Source: Ricinus communis
Taxonomy: Eukaryota > Streptophyta > Magnoliopsida > Malpighiales > Euphorbiaceae
DNA: 64,000 nt
Assembly (NCBI RefSeq): GCF_019578655.1
Contig: NC_063256.1
Location: 23,598,005 to 23,662,004, forward strand
Reading direction: 5' to 3'
Below the pieces are notes generated by a model that had not been told where the DNA came from, did no database searches, and saw nothing but the letters and a program-made list of their open reading frames with translations. Position 1 is the stretch's first letter. Each line of letters opens with the position of its first letter. Positions 50,557 through 60,443 of this stretch are shown in pieces. The position numbers were made by a program, and so were the translations under genes.

Positions 50557-51028
50557 TGATGAGCATAGTTTTACACATATTTGCTTGCATATTATTGCGT
50601 ATGTTCTTAGCAATTATTGTACTTTTATTCCCAGATCACCCGTGTTTTATGTTCTTTTGCATTTCAGAAAGATTTATAGGACCATCATCGGTGTTTAAGC
50701 AATTATTCATCAAGATAGGACAAGAGCCCGCGTTGCATACATTGAGCACGGCCTGAGTCAAGGTCAGAGCCGACCATCACGTACTGGACTCGGCCGTGAC
50801 CAACCATCAAACTTGGTCTTCAAAACAATGGTTTGAGCATCCTGCCTGTAGGCTACCGTGGTGGCCAAAGACGGGAGCAACACGGTCATGGTGAAACCGA
50901 GATTGGTGAGATTGAATGGACTTCTGGTCGATGCTTGACCAAAGACGGCTTCACTACTGCATGAGTTAAATATATAAGAAAAATTCATTTTTTTTAGAAG
51001 GAAGAAGAAAGAGTGACATTGAGCCCTA
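50557..51028 (+). repeat. 5' LTR stub of the Athila/Tat-like element
   Basis: Matches 53848 onward: TGATGAGCATAGTTTTACAC through GACATTGAGCCCTA. It lacks the last ~970 bp of the LTR. Compared with the 3' LTR it also has small deletions: about 30 bp is missing near 50710, and the GC-rich CACGGCC part is shortened around 50840-50960. It then continues directly into gag-like sequence. Confidence 0.9.
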
Positions 51029-51029
51029 T

Positions 51030-51393
51030 GAACGGGTGTATTATACAGGAAGTTGGCCAAATGACTCGTATGGAAGCACCTACAATCAAGAGTGGAGCAC
51101 TCATTCACCCTATGGATGGAGCTTAGATGGCCAAGAACCACTAGGAATTCAGCAACTACATCAAGAAATTTAATGTTGCACCTTCAACTCAAGATGAAGA
51201 GTTAGTGTCGGGAGAGCCGATGATGAGGTTCATAACAAGTCTTGAGGAAAGATTCCAACAAACAGAGAGGATACTTGAAGATCAACAAGCCTCGATTAAC
51301 AACATAGAGCATCAAGTAGGCTTAATCTTCAAGTTACTAGTCAAGAGCAATCGAGAACTCTATCAAACGCCACCGAATCCGAGGAACATTTGA
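51030..51393 (+). pseudogene. gag C-terminal remnant, Athila/Tat-like
   Basis: Two frames carry a broken gag end. The first (51030 to ~51141) includes NDSYGSTYNQEWSTHSPYGW, resembling the (Y/S)NTYNPGWRNHPNFSW box of Athila/Tat gag proteins. A frameshift near 51141 is followed by a frame running to the stop at 51391-51393. That frame contains FITSLEERFQQTERILEDQQ, then ASINNIEHQVG and TPPNPRN. This corresponds to the conserved coiled region of the type (Q)ASIRNLE.QVGQLA...LPSNTE-NPR just before the gag end. No initiation codon or matrix/capsid region remains, because the upstream part was removed together with the rest of the 5' LTR. In intact elements gag forms the cytoplasmic virus-like particle. 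This copy cannot. Confidence 0.82.
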
Positions 51394-51970
51394 GGCCTTT
51401 AGTCACTTTGCGTTCGGTGAGAATTTTTCTGGTTTATTTACTATGTTTGATGATGATGCTTCCATGCGAACGATTTCTTGAACATGGAGATGGAACCGGA
51501 AAGGAAGAGGCGAACATAATTCCTCCGAAAGACTATCAATGTGGGAATGTACGATTGATGATGCCTTTGAGTTGCGATTAGAGGAATTATTGGTAGATTT
51601 TCCACAAGTCCCTTCGATGATGGAAGATGAGCACGAGTTATCCAATAAAGAAGTCTTGGAGGAGCTCGAGTTTCTTCTAGCAAGTGAACCAAGCCGTGGA
51701 CTAGGGTAGAAACCATCAACACTCTCAAGAAATGGCCCATCGTCGATCCTTCCAATTGTTGAAACTCTAGCTTTCAAATTGGAAGAGCCCCTAGAGCATC
51801 ATGACTACGTGCAAATATATGAGGAGCGAGTTTTGCCCATCATACTGGTAGCTTGCTTGACTGTCGGGAAGAGGAAGTTGACGATTATCCCTCTAAGCGG
51901 ATATTTGAAGCCATTTTCTTGGAAGAAGGATGGATGGTCGCCAATCCCCAATGTTTGCTTTTCACCATGA
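51394..51970 (+). pseudogene. gag-pol linker remnant, Athila/Tat-like
   Basis: The frame from 51482, continuous through 51542 to the stop at 51968-51970, is acidic (LRLEELLVDFPQ, EDEHELSNKEVLEELEFLLA). It is broken by a TAG at 51707-51709. It then contains PSSILPIVETLAFKLEEPLE followed by HHDYVQIYEERVLPIIL. This follows the pattern PSIE.PP.LELK.LP.HL.YA.L....LPVII found just before the protease/RT part in Athila/Tat polyproteins. The RT itself is missing and the sequence passes straight into the 3' noncoding region. A second stop is at 51479-51481. It is non-functional. Lineage is fairly sure and exact domain edges are not. Confidence 0.75.
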
Positions 51971-52011
51971 GTCCAAATTTAAGAAGACTCATCACATAAA
52001 AAAGAAGCGCT

Positions 52012-52029
52012 TTTGGGAGGCACCCCAAA
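52012..52029 (+). promoter_or_regulatory. Conserved 3'-region hairpin
   Basis: TTTGGG-AGGCAC-CCCAAA forms a perfect 6-bp stem with a 6-base loop. It follows AAGAAGCGC, which is the recurring context in plant Athila/Tat elements. The function is not established to my knowledge. Confidence 0.65.
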
Positions 52030-53206
52030 CTTTATCTTTAATCTTTAATATTTTAACCTTTTGTTTTGAAACATTTTATTAGTTTTAGTTTTCATATTTT
52101 CAGTTTCGATTTTATTTCTTTATTTTATTATTTTCAGATTCTACCGAGGAGGCACTGAATTTCCACAACATCAGCCTCGATGGATGATCAGGCGATCCCT
52201 AGATCTTTTATTTTTCCTGCATTTATTTACTTTATTTTTCATACATGTCATGCACTTGGATTGTATTGCCTTTGTTCTCTTAGTTGAGCATTCCATGCGG
52301 GGTATCCATAACATTTTACACTGAGGATGTGTTCTTCAAGTGTGGGGTGCTTATGGATAAACCTTAATCTCTCATATGGATTTTTAATATATCTGAAATT
52401 GCTATGGCTAGGTGTTGTGTATTTTTAGGGGATGTTAGGACACTGTGTTTTTATGCACTTGAGTATGCTATTTTTGGTGATTGATGACTTGATTTATAGA
52501 ATTGTAGTTACTTTTCTTTCTTTGTTCATTGTCCTTAGAAAACAATTTATGGTGTTTTACATCAACCTACCGGGTTAAACCGGTGTTATTTAATTATTTT
52601 TTCGAATTGTCGAATTTTAACTTAGAACATTGATAATATCATATGCATGTGTTTCTTAAGTAATGATTCAATTAATGATGTTGCGAACCAACTGAACCTA
52701 ATACCACACCTGAAAGTGAGATTTTGAGCCAGTTGAGCATTCATTATACTTATGCTCTTTATATTTCTCGTTTGAGTGTGCATTGTACTTAACTTTGCTT
52801 CTAGAACTTGCTTTGTAATGCGTGTTGAAGTTACATGAATATTGTGAATACCATGAGATGATTTGGGTGATTTAGGATTCCCCACATTTGACCAAAAGCC
52901 TATCACCTTATGTTTCCATTAGTTAGCCAGTTTTAAAGCCTTAACCTTTTCTTCATAATCTACACCTTTACACTTCAAATATACCATTCTTTACATTTAT
53001 CTTTCCTTTACCCTTATGCTGGAATTTCTTTATGTGATATGTTCAACTTTATGTGGGATTAAAATGCTAGTTGCTATGTTGGTAAATTCACTAAATCTTT
53101 TTGATATTTTAAATGCTCCCTTTGATCCAATTTGTATTTGATATTCTTTATGTTTATTCGAGTTGTATGCAGCGGTCGCTAATAAGCTGCTAGTTCATTT
53201 CTTTTG

Positions 53207-53254
53207 AAAAAAAAAAAGGAAGAAGAAGAAGAAAAAAAAAATATAATAAATAAA
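53207..53254 (+). repeat. A/G-rich simple repeat
   Basis: A run of A, then GGAAGAAGAAGAAG, then another A run and AT-rich sequence. It is polypurine on the plus strand and is a low-complexity tract in the element's 3' noncoding region. Confidence 0.85.
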
Positions 53255-53832
53255 TCTCTTTAATTATTTATCTTTTTATTGGATTTAGAGCATTTGCGAG
53301 CGTTATTCTATGAAGTAGGGATTTTAGTGAATGATTCTTTTTGTGATCTTAGGCATTTAATCCTTTGAGCATATACTATTGTTTATCGCACGAATTCCAG
53401 CATTTTCATACTTCTATCCAAATCTCCGTACCTTTGCCCTAGCCCCATTACAACCTTGGTAAAGACCCTTTGATTCTGGTATTTACTTATTCACAGTAGC
53501 GAAGATATGATTTATGAGCAAGCTTATGGTGAGCGGGTCTTGTGCATTTGCTTTAAGGGATTTGTTATTCACCTAATATACACTTTGAGCGACTTGAGTG
53601 ATCCCTGTGAGGCATTGGTTCATGATGTTTGTGTTGAGTTATCATTTAAGTTACTCATGCATTAATATTATTTCCATTCTTTGTTAATGATTTGTAATTT
53701 GATTTATGATTGAGTAACCTTTGAGATGTGTTGAATACTCTCTATTGTGGACTAGGGGCATAAACTGAAAGGAATTGCTAACTGTAGTTTTATGGGTTGA
53801 GTTGTTAATTGCTTGAGGACAAGCAATAGCTT

Positions 53833-53847
53833 AAGTGTGGGGTAATT
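53833..53847 (+). promoter_or_regulatory. Polypurine tract of the Athila/Tat-like element
   Basis: AAGTGTGGGGTAATT directly precedes the 3' LTR start TGATGAGCATAG. The AAGTGTGGGG form is usual for Athila/Tat-lineage elements. A near-copy without an adjacent LTR is at 52338-52347. Confidence 0.85.
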
Positions 53848-55338
53848 TGATGAGCATAGTTTTACACATATTTGCTTGCATATTATTGCGTATGTTCTTA
53901 GCAATTATTGTGCTTTTATTCCCAGATCACCCGTGTTTTATGTTCTTTTGCATTTCAGGAACATTTATAGGACCATCATCGGTGTTTAAGCAATTATAGA
54001 TCAATACGTGCGGAAGCGGACGAGAATTCATCAAGATCGGACAAGAGCCCGCGTTGCAGATTGAGCACGGCACGAGTCAAGGCCGTACGACCATCACGGC
54101 TCGGACTCGGCCGTGACCAACCATCGAAACTTGGTTTTCAAAACAATGGTTTGAGCACGGTTTCCGTAGCCACCACGGCCTCGGCCGCGGCGTGGTGGCC
54201 AAAGACGGGAGCAACACGGTCATGGTGAAACCCTAGTTGGTGAGATCCACGGTTGGCCATGACGGCATGGACTCGGCCATCGCCCACTGACCTTGACCAC
54301 GGCCGTGCTGAGTTAAATATATAAGAAAAATTCATTTTTTTAGAAGGAAGAAAAAGAGTGACATTGAGCCCTAGTGGTCGGTTCGGTTTACTGCACAATC
54401 ACCGGAGTGCGAGAGAGTTGCAGTGAGTAGAATCCGAATCGTAAGATTCCGAGTGCAAAATGAAGTGGAGCAATTCAAGAGGCGTTTGGGAGATTAATCA
54501 AAGTGTAGATCTAGATTTGGAGTCATTCATCCAATTCGAGAGAAAAGGGTGTACATGTTTTATTTTCATTATTCTTTCATTGTAATTGATTTCCTAGATT
54601 GTTTTAAACATGAACATGTTTAGCTAAATTGATTAAATCCATTGGGATTTCTTTGCTATGTTGGTTTGATATTATATTGTTGGATTGTTTGAGTTGGTTT
54701 TGTATTCTTCTTGTTTCGGTGTTAATAAGATTATGCATTATTCATGAGACGTTGTGAATTGTGATGTTTAGATTGCTTTATGAGATTGAGAAATCCGTTT
54801 GGCAATTGGAACTTTGAATAATAAGAACTGGTTAATAATCGCTTAGAGATAAGGATAATTAACTAGCCGGATTAAGAATTAACAAAGCTTAATAGAGGCG
54901 GATTAAAGCTTAATGCTAATTTAAGAATCAATCGTTAGGAAGAGATTCCAACTTTAGGTTATTAGGTTTAGGAATTCGGTTATCTCGAGAGAAACCGAAT
55001 TGATTAAGAATTCGTCCACGGGTAGCATAATTAGACTCACCGATCCTTTATCTTTTGTTCGGTTGCCAACTAGTTTAGATTCCCTTTGGGTTTGTCTTCT
55101 TGTCTTGATTATTTCACTTATCAATTACTCCTGCATCTCCCTTAGGACTTAGCTTGTAGTTAATAGTTAGTTTAGAATTTATTCATCATCCATTTTAGGT
55201 TAATATAACAAAGAACAAAGGAGTAACTCTGGGCTTTCGCTTTCCCGAGGAATACGACCTTGATACTCGCCATTAGTGCTAGACTGCATCGATAGGTACA
55301 CTGCCTTAGATTGTAGCTAACACGAGTAGCAACCATCA
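53848..55338 (+). repeat. 3' LTR of the Athila/Tat-like element (1491 bp)
   Basis: Complete LTR, TGATGAGCATAG...AACCATCA. It has a GC-rich part with repeated CACGGCC/GGCCGTG words (54060-54310), then a polyadenine-rich GTTAAATATATAAG segment (a possible TATA box at ~54312-54320), then an AT-rich end. The last ~750 bp match the solo LTR 57408-58808 in reverse, at roughly nine in ten bases by eye. The minus-strand open frame 54138-54398 lies in the GC-rich part and is not a gene. Confidence 0.9.
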
Positions 55339-55508
55339 TATTCATAAATATAAACATTTTATGGGGTTATTTTCTTATATTGAAAATATAGCACTTTTAC
55401 GGGGTCATTTTCTCGTATTAAATTATTAGCACTATTATGGGGTTGTTTTTTCAAATTCATTAATATACACATATTACGGTGTTATTTTCTTATATTGACA
55501 AATATACC
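55336..55508 (+). repeat. Downstream copy of the ~170-bp direct duplication
   Basis: Repeats 50384-50556 with the same length and one substitution. It ends at AATATACC, after which the array continues CCGTAAATCTC, the natural continuation of a truncated B/C satellite subunit. The pre-insertion locus was therefore probably ...AATATACC|CCGTAAATC.... Confidence 0.9.
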
Positions 55509-57407
55509 CCGTAAATCTCATATTCTAAAGTTAACCCATTTAAGGGCTTTTACGGTGTCGTTTTCTCTTATTAAATTATTAACACTATTATAGGGTTGTT
55601 TTCTCAAATTCATAAATTTACATGTTTTACGGGGTTATTTTCTTATATCGACAAATATACTCCTTTTACGAGATTGTTTTCTTATAATATAAAATTAACC
55701 CACTTAAGGGGTTGTTTTTCCATACTCACAAATATACCAAAATTATAGGGTTATTTTCTCCGATTGATAAATATCCTCGTATTACGGGGTTGTCTTCTCA
55801 TATTAAAAAATTTACCCATTCTACGAGGCTGTTTTCTCAGACTCGCAATTACACTACTTTTACGGGGTTGTTTTCTCAGATTCCTAAATATATATGTTTT
55901 ACGGGGTTATTTTCTTATATTGATAAATATACCACTTTTACAGGGTCGTTTTCTCTTATTAAAATATAACATTATTATGGGGTTGTTTTCATAAATTCAT
56001 AAATATATACGTTTTACGAGGTTATTTACTTAATACGGGGTTATTTTCTATGATTGATAAATATACTCGTATTACGGGGTTGTATTCTCATATTAGAAAA
56101 TTTACCCCTTCCACGGGGGCATTTTCTCAGACTCGCAGTTATACTACTTTTACGAGGTTGTTTTCTCAAATTCATAAATTTACACGTTTTACAGGGTTAT
56201 TTTGTTATATCGACAAATATACCTCTTTTACGGGGTTGTTTTCTCATATTCACAAATATACCAAAATTACGGGGTTATTTTCTACGATTGACAAATATCC
56301 CCGTATTACAGGGTTGTTTTCTCTTATTAAAAACATTTAACCTTTCTACGAGGCTGTTTTCTCAGACTCGCAATTACACTACTTTTACGGGGTTGGTTTC
56401 TCAGCTTCATAAATATACACGTTTTACGGGCTTATTTTCTTATATTGATAAATATAGCACTCTTATGGGTCGTTTTCTCTTATTAAATTATTAGCATTAT
56501 TATGGGGTTGTTTTCTCAAATTCATAAATATACATGTTTTACGGAATTATTTTCTTATATTGATAAATATACCACTTTTACGCTATCGTTTTCTTAAATT
56601 ATATTATTAGCACTGTTATGGGTTGTTTTATCAAATTCATAAATATACACGTTCTACGGGGTTATTTTCTCATATCGACAAATATACCCTTTTTACGGGG
56701 TTGTTTTCTCATACTCTAAAATTAACCCATTTAAGGGTTTGTTTTCCCATACCCACCAATATACCAAAATTACGGAGTTATTTTCTCCAATTGATAAATA
56801 TCCCCGTATTACCGGGTCGTTTTCCCCGATTGATCAATATCCCCATATTACAGGGTTGTTTTCTAATATTTAAGAATTTACCCCTTCTACGGTACTGTTT
56901 TCTCAGACTAGTAATTGCACTACTATTACGGGGTTGTTTTCTCAGATTCATAAATATACACATTTTGTGAGGTTATTTTCTTAGATTGATAAATATACCA
57001 CTTTTACGGGATCATTTTTTCATATTAAATCATTAGCAATATTCTGGGGTTATTTTGTCAAATTCCTAATTATACACGCTTTACCGTGTTATTTTCTTAT
57101 ATCGACAAATATACCCCTTTTACGGGGTTATTTTCTCATATATTATAAAGTTAACCCATTAAAGGAGTTGTTTTGTCATACTCACAAATATACGAAAAGT
57201 ACGGGGTTATTTTCTCGGATCAATAAATATCCCTGTAGTTTCGGGTTGTTTTCTCATATTAAAATTTACCCCTTATACGAGGCTGTTTTCTCAAGCTCGC
57301 AATTACACTAATTTTACGGGGTTGTTTACTCAGATTCATAAATATACACGTTTTATAGGGTTACTTTCTTATATTGTTAAATATACCACTTTTACAGGGT
57401 ATTTTTC
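55339..57407 (+). repeat. Satellite array segment
   Basis: Plus-polarity satellite, about five HOR equivalents with some missing subunits. It ends in TTTTC, the target duplication of the next solo LTR. Open frames at 55712-56970 are satellite translations. Confidence 0.94.
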
Positions 57408-58808
57408 TGATGTGTGCTACTTGTGTTAGCTACAATCTAAGGCAGTGTACCTATTGATGCAGTCTAGCACTAATGGCGAGTATCAAGGTTGTATTCCTCG
57501 GGAAAGTGAAAGCCCAGAGTCACTCCTTTGTTCTTTGTTATATTAACCTAAAATGAGTGATGAATAATTTCTAAACTAACTAATAGCTACAAGCTAAGTT
57601 CTAGGGGAGATGCATGAGTAATTGATAACTAAAATAACCAAGACAAGAAAGCAAACCCAAAGGGAACCTAAACTAGTTGGCAATCAAACAAAAGATAAAG
57701 GATTGGTGAGTCTAATTATGCTACCCGTGGACGAATTCTTAACCGAATTCGATTTCTCTCTCGAGATAACCGAATTCCTAAACCTAATAACCTAAAGTTG
57801 GAATCTCTTCCTAACGATTGATTCTTAAATTAACATTAAGCTTTAATCCGCCTCTATTAAGCTTTGTAAATTCTTAATCAGGCTAGTTAATTATCCTTAT
57901 CTCTAAGCGATTATTAACCAGTTCTTGCTATTCAAAATTCCAATTGCCAAATGGACTTCTCAATCACACAAGGCAATCTAAACACACAAATCACAACGTC
58001 TCATGAATAATGCATTATCTTATTAATACTGAAAGCAAGAAGAATACAAAACTAACCCAAACAATCCAACAATATAATACTAAGCCAACATAGTAAAGAA
58101 ATCCTAATGGATTTATTCAATCTAGCTAATCATGTTCATTATCAAAATACACAAGAATTCAATTATAACAATGAGTAAAGGTAGAGAAAACCCGATAACA
58201 CCCTTGGATGAGAGTAAACAGTCCAAATTCCTCTTGCTCGATTTGAAAACCAATCAACGAACCTCGCGCCCAATCTTCGATCTTTGAAGGGAATCCGATT
58301 GAAACCTTGATCCAAGTCTCCTTTTCCCTTGGTTTCGGCTCAGAAAACCCTTAGAGAGAGAAAAATTAGGGTTTGGGATGTTCTCCCTCGCTCCCTTTCT
58401 TTCTTTCCTCTCTTCTTTCTTTTAATTAATTACCCCTGTCGCATCCAACACGGCCGTGTTGATGACCGTGTTCCCAACACGTGCTGGTGTTTATGCCCGT
58501 GTTACTCTCTGTGGCCATGCTCCCTAAGAACTTCCTTTTCTTTGATGTTTGATGTACCCAACACGGCCGTGTTGGTGACAGTGTTGGGAACACGGCTAGT
58601 GTTGAAATCAACACGGCTTCCTCATGCTCGTTTTAGCTTGTTTCTCCAATTATGCTCCAATTCTTCCCTTTATCATCCTTTGTCTTCTTTTGGACCTAAT
58701 GCACACAAACAGACGCATAGGGTGAGTGTTGGGACAAATTCACATCCAAATGTCCTATAAAATCAATCTTAAAAACTCCATTTAGATGTGTGTATTTTAC
58801 GCACATCA
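57408..58808 (-). mobile_element. Solo LTR of the Athila/Tat-like family, minus orientation
   Basis: 1401 bp, TGATGTGTGC...CGCACATCA on the plus strand, flanked by TTTTC (57403-57407 and 58809-58813). Its plus-strand start (GTTAGCTACAATCTAAGGCA onward) is the reverse complement of the end of the LTR 53848-55338, so it lies in the opposite orientation. There are no internal sequences, hence a solo LTR. The part corresponding to the promoter-proximal half differs: it has ACACGGCCGTGT palindromes at ~58448 and ~58560. The open frame 58329-58760 is in this LTR and has no domain. Confidence 0.9.
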
Positions 58809-60019
58809 TTTTCTCATATGAAATTATTAGAACTATTATGGAGTTGTTTTAAATGTATCACTTTTACGGGGTCGTTTTCTCATATTAAATTATTAGCACT
58901 ATTATGGTGTTGTTTTGTCAAATTCATAAATATACACATTTTACGGGGTTATTTTCTCATATTGACAAATATACCACTTTTACGGGGTTGCTTTCTCATA
59001 CTCTAAAATTAACCCATTTAAGGGGTTGTTTTTCCATACTCACAAATATACCAAAATTACGGGTTATTTTCTCATATTAAAAAACTTACCCCTTCTACGA
59101 GGCTGTTTTCTCAGACTCGCAATTACACAACTTTTACGAGGTTGTTTTCGCAAATTCATAAATATACACATTTTACGGGGTTATTTTCTTATATTGACAA
59201 ATATACTAGTTTTACGGGGTCGTTTTCTCGTATTAAATTATTAGCACTATTATGGAGTTGTTTTGTCAAATTCATAAATATACACGTTTTACGGGGTTGT
59301 TTTCTTATATCGACAAATATACCCCTTTTACGGGATTATTTTCTCATATTATAAAATTAACCCATTTAAGGGGTTATTTTCTCATACAAATATACCAAAA
59401 TTATAGGGTTATTTTCTCCAATTGATAAATATCCTCATATTACGGGGTTGTTTTCTCAGATTAAAAAATTTACCCCTTCTTCGAGGCTATTTTGTCAGAC
59501 TCCCAATTACACTACTTTTATGGAGTTGCTTTCTCATATTCATAAATATACACATTTTACGGGGTTATTTTCTTATATTGATAAATATACCACTTTTACG
59601 GGTCGTTTTCTCATATTAAATTATTAGCACTATTATGGGGTTGTTCTCTCAAATTCATAAACATACACGTTTTACGGTGTTATTTTCTTATATCGACAAA
59701 TATACCCTTTTACGGGGTTGTTTTCTCATATTATAAAATTAATTCATTTAAGGCGTTATTTTGTCACTCTCAAATATATCAAAATTACGGGGTTATTTTC
59801 TCCGATTGATAAATATCCCCGTAGTACCATTTTCTCATATTAAAAAATTTACCCCTTCTACGGTGCTATTTTCAGAGGCTCGTAATTACACTGCTTTTAC
59901 GAGGTTGTTTTGTCAGATTCATAAATATACTCGTTTTACGGGGTTATTTTCTTATATTGATAAATATACCACATTTACGGGGTAATTTTCTCATATTAAA
60001 TTATTAGCACTATTGTGGT
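58809..60019 (+). repeat. Satellite array segment
   Basis: About three HOR equivalents, plus polarity. The left edge is irregular (subunits lost around 58820-58860). It ends in ATTGTGGT (60012-60019), the target duplication of the MITE. Confidence 0.94.
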
Positions 60020-60443
60020 TAGACATGTTCATGGGCCTGTGCCTCAGCTTGGACAAAATTTTTATGTAAAAGCCCGGCCCGACCCCAACCCACAAAAAGC
60101 CCGTACTCCTCGGGCTTGGAATTTATATAGAAACCCAAGTACGGCCCGACCCGATGTCTAGATTAGTTAAAAAAAATATGTCATACTCAGCACTCGAACC
60201 TGTGGCCTTCTGCTTATAATTAAGCACCTTATACCACTTAGCTAGTTATAATTGATGTTTGTATCTTTATTATCATGATGAGCATGATTATTGGGTTTAA
60301 ATTTTGAATATTTGTGTTTAACAGTTGGGCTTTTAAAAAATTTCAGGCTCGAGCTTGGGTAAAAAGATATTAAAAAAATCTTCAGGTTTGGGCGAGCTCG
60401 GGCTTGTTCAAAAAAAGTCAGGCCCGGACCATGAACAGGTTTA
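60020..60443. mobile_element. hAT-type MITE, 424 bp
   Basis: Flanked by perfect 8-bp duplications ATTGTGGT (60012-60019 and 60444-60451), the size made by hAT transposases. The ends are inverted repeats: TAGACATGTTCATGG at the left, and the reverse complement of the right end is TAAACCTGTTCATGG, 13 of 15 matching. Subterminal GGGCC/GGCCC-rich stretches also pair. There is no transposase frame, so it is non-autonomous. It contains a tRNA-like segment at 60190-60244. Confidence 0.87.
60190..60244 (-). other. tRNA-like Pol III promoter (A and B boxes) inside the MITE
   Basis: On the minus strand TAGCTAAGTGG (60244-60234) fits the tRNA A box TRGCNNARTGG. GGTTCGAGTGC (60200-60190), 33 bases further on, fits the B box GGTTCGANNCC except near the end. 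The segment between (GTGCTTAATTATAAGC) resembles a D-arm/anticodon-arm remnant, perhaps isoleucine tRNA-like. There is no acceptor stem, so it is not a working tRNA gene. It looks like a captured SINE or tRNA piece. Confidence 0.6.

Larger units (their letters stand above)
51971..53832 (+). other. 3' noncoding region of the Athila/Tat-like element
   Basis: About 1.9 kb without coding signs, T-rich on the plus strand. It includes AAGAAGCGCTTTTGGGAGGC (52002-52021), which opens a hairpin with stem TTTGGG/CCCAAA and loop AGGCAC (52012-52029), a signature of Athila/Tat-type 3' regions. A second polypurine-like AAGTGTGGGG lies at 52338-52347, and an A/G-rich tract at 53207-53254. The minus-strand open frame 52622-52906 matches nothing and is ignored. 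Confidence 0.75.
50557..55338 (+). mobile_element. Truncated Athila/Tat-type Ty3/gypsy element
   Basis: Starts TGATGAGCATAG and ends AACCATCA. It contains a 5' LTR stub (50557-51028), degraded gag-related sequence (51030-51393), a pre-protease/RT linker region (51394-51970), a long 3' noncoding region, a polypurine tract and a full 3' LTR (53848-55338). Protease, RT, RNase H and integrase are absent. No 5-bp target duplication is present (ATACC on the left, TATTC on the right). Instead ~170 bp of flank is repeated. The lineage assignment rests on gag and linker motifs and the GGGAGGCACCCC hairpin region typical of Athila/Tat-like elements. Confidence 0.88.

Noticed and set aside
52622..52906. 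A 94-codon minus-strand open frame
   Set aside because: It is antisense to the 3' noncoding region of the Athila/Tat-like element, with no similarity to any known protein that I can recognise.
50557..55338. 5-bp target duplication for the Athila/Tat-like element
   Set aside because: The flanking five bases (ATACC and TATTC) differ. The only flank repeat is the ~170-bp duplication reported above.
58329..58760. A 143-codon open frame that looks like an ordinary protein
   Set aside because: It lies fully inside the solo LTR 57408-58808 and crosses its palindromic GC-rich tract. It has no domain.
60190..60244. A functional tRNA gene
   Set aside because: Only A- and B-box-like parts are present. 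No acceptor stem, intact anticodon arm or terminator could be formed, and it lies within a MITE.
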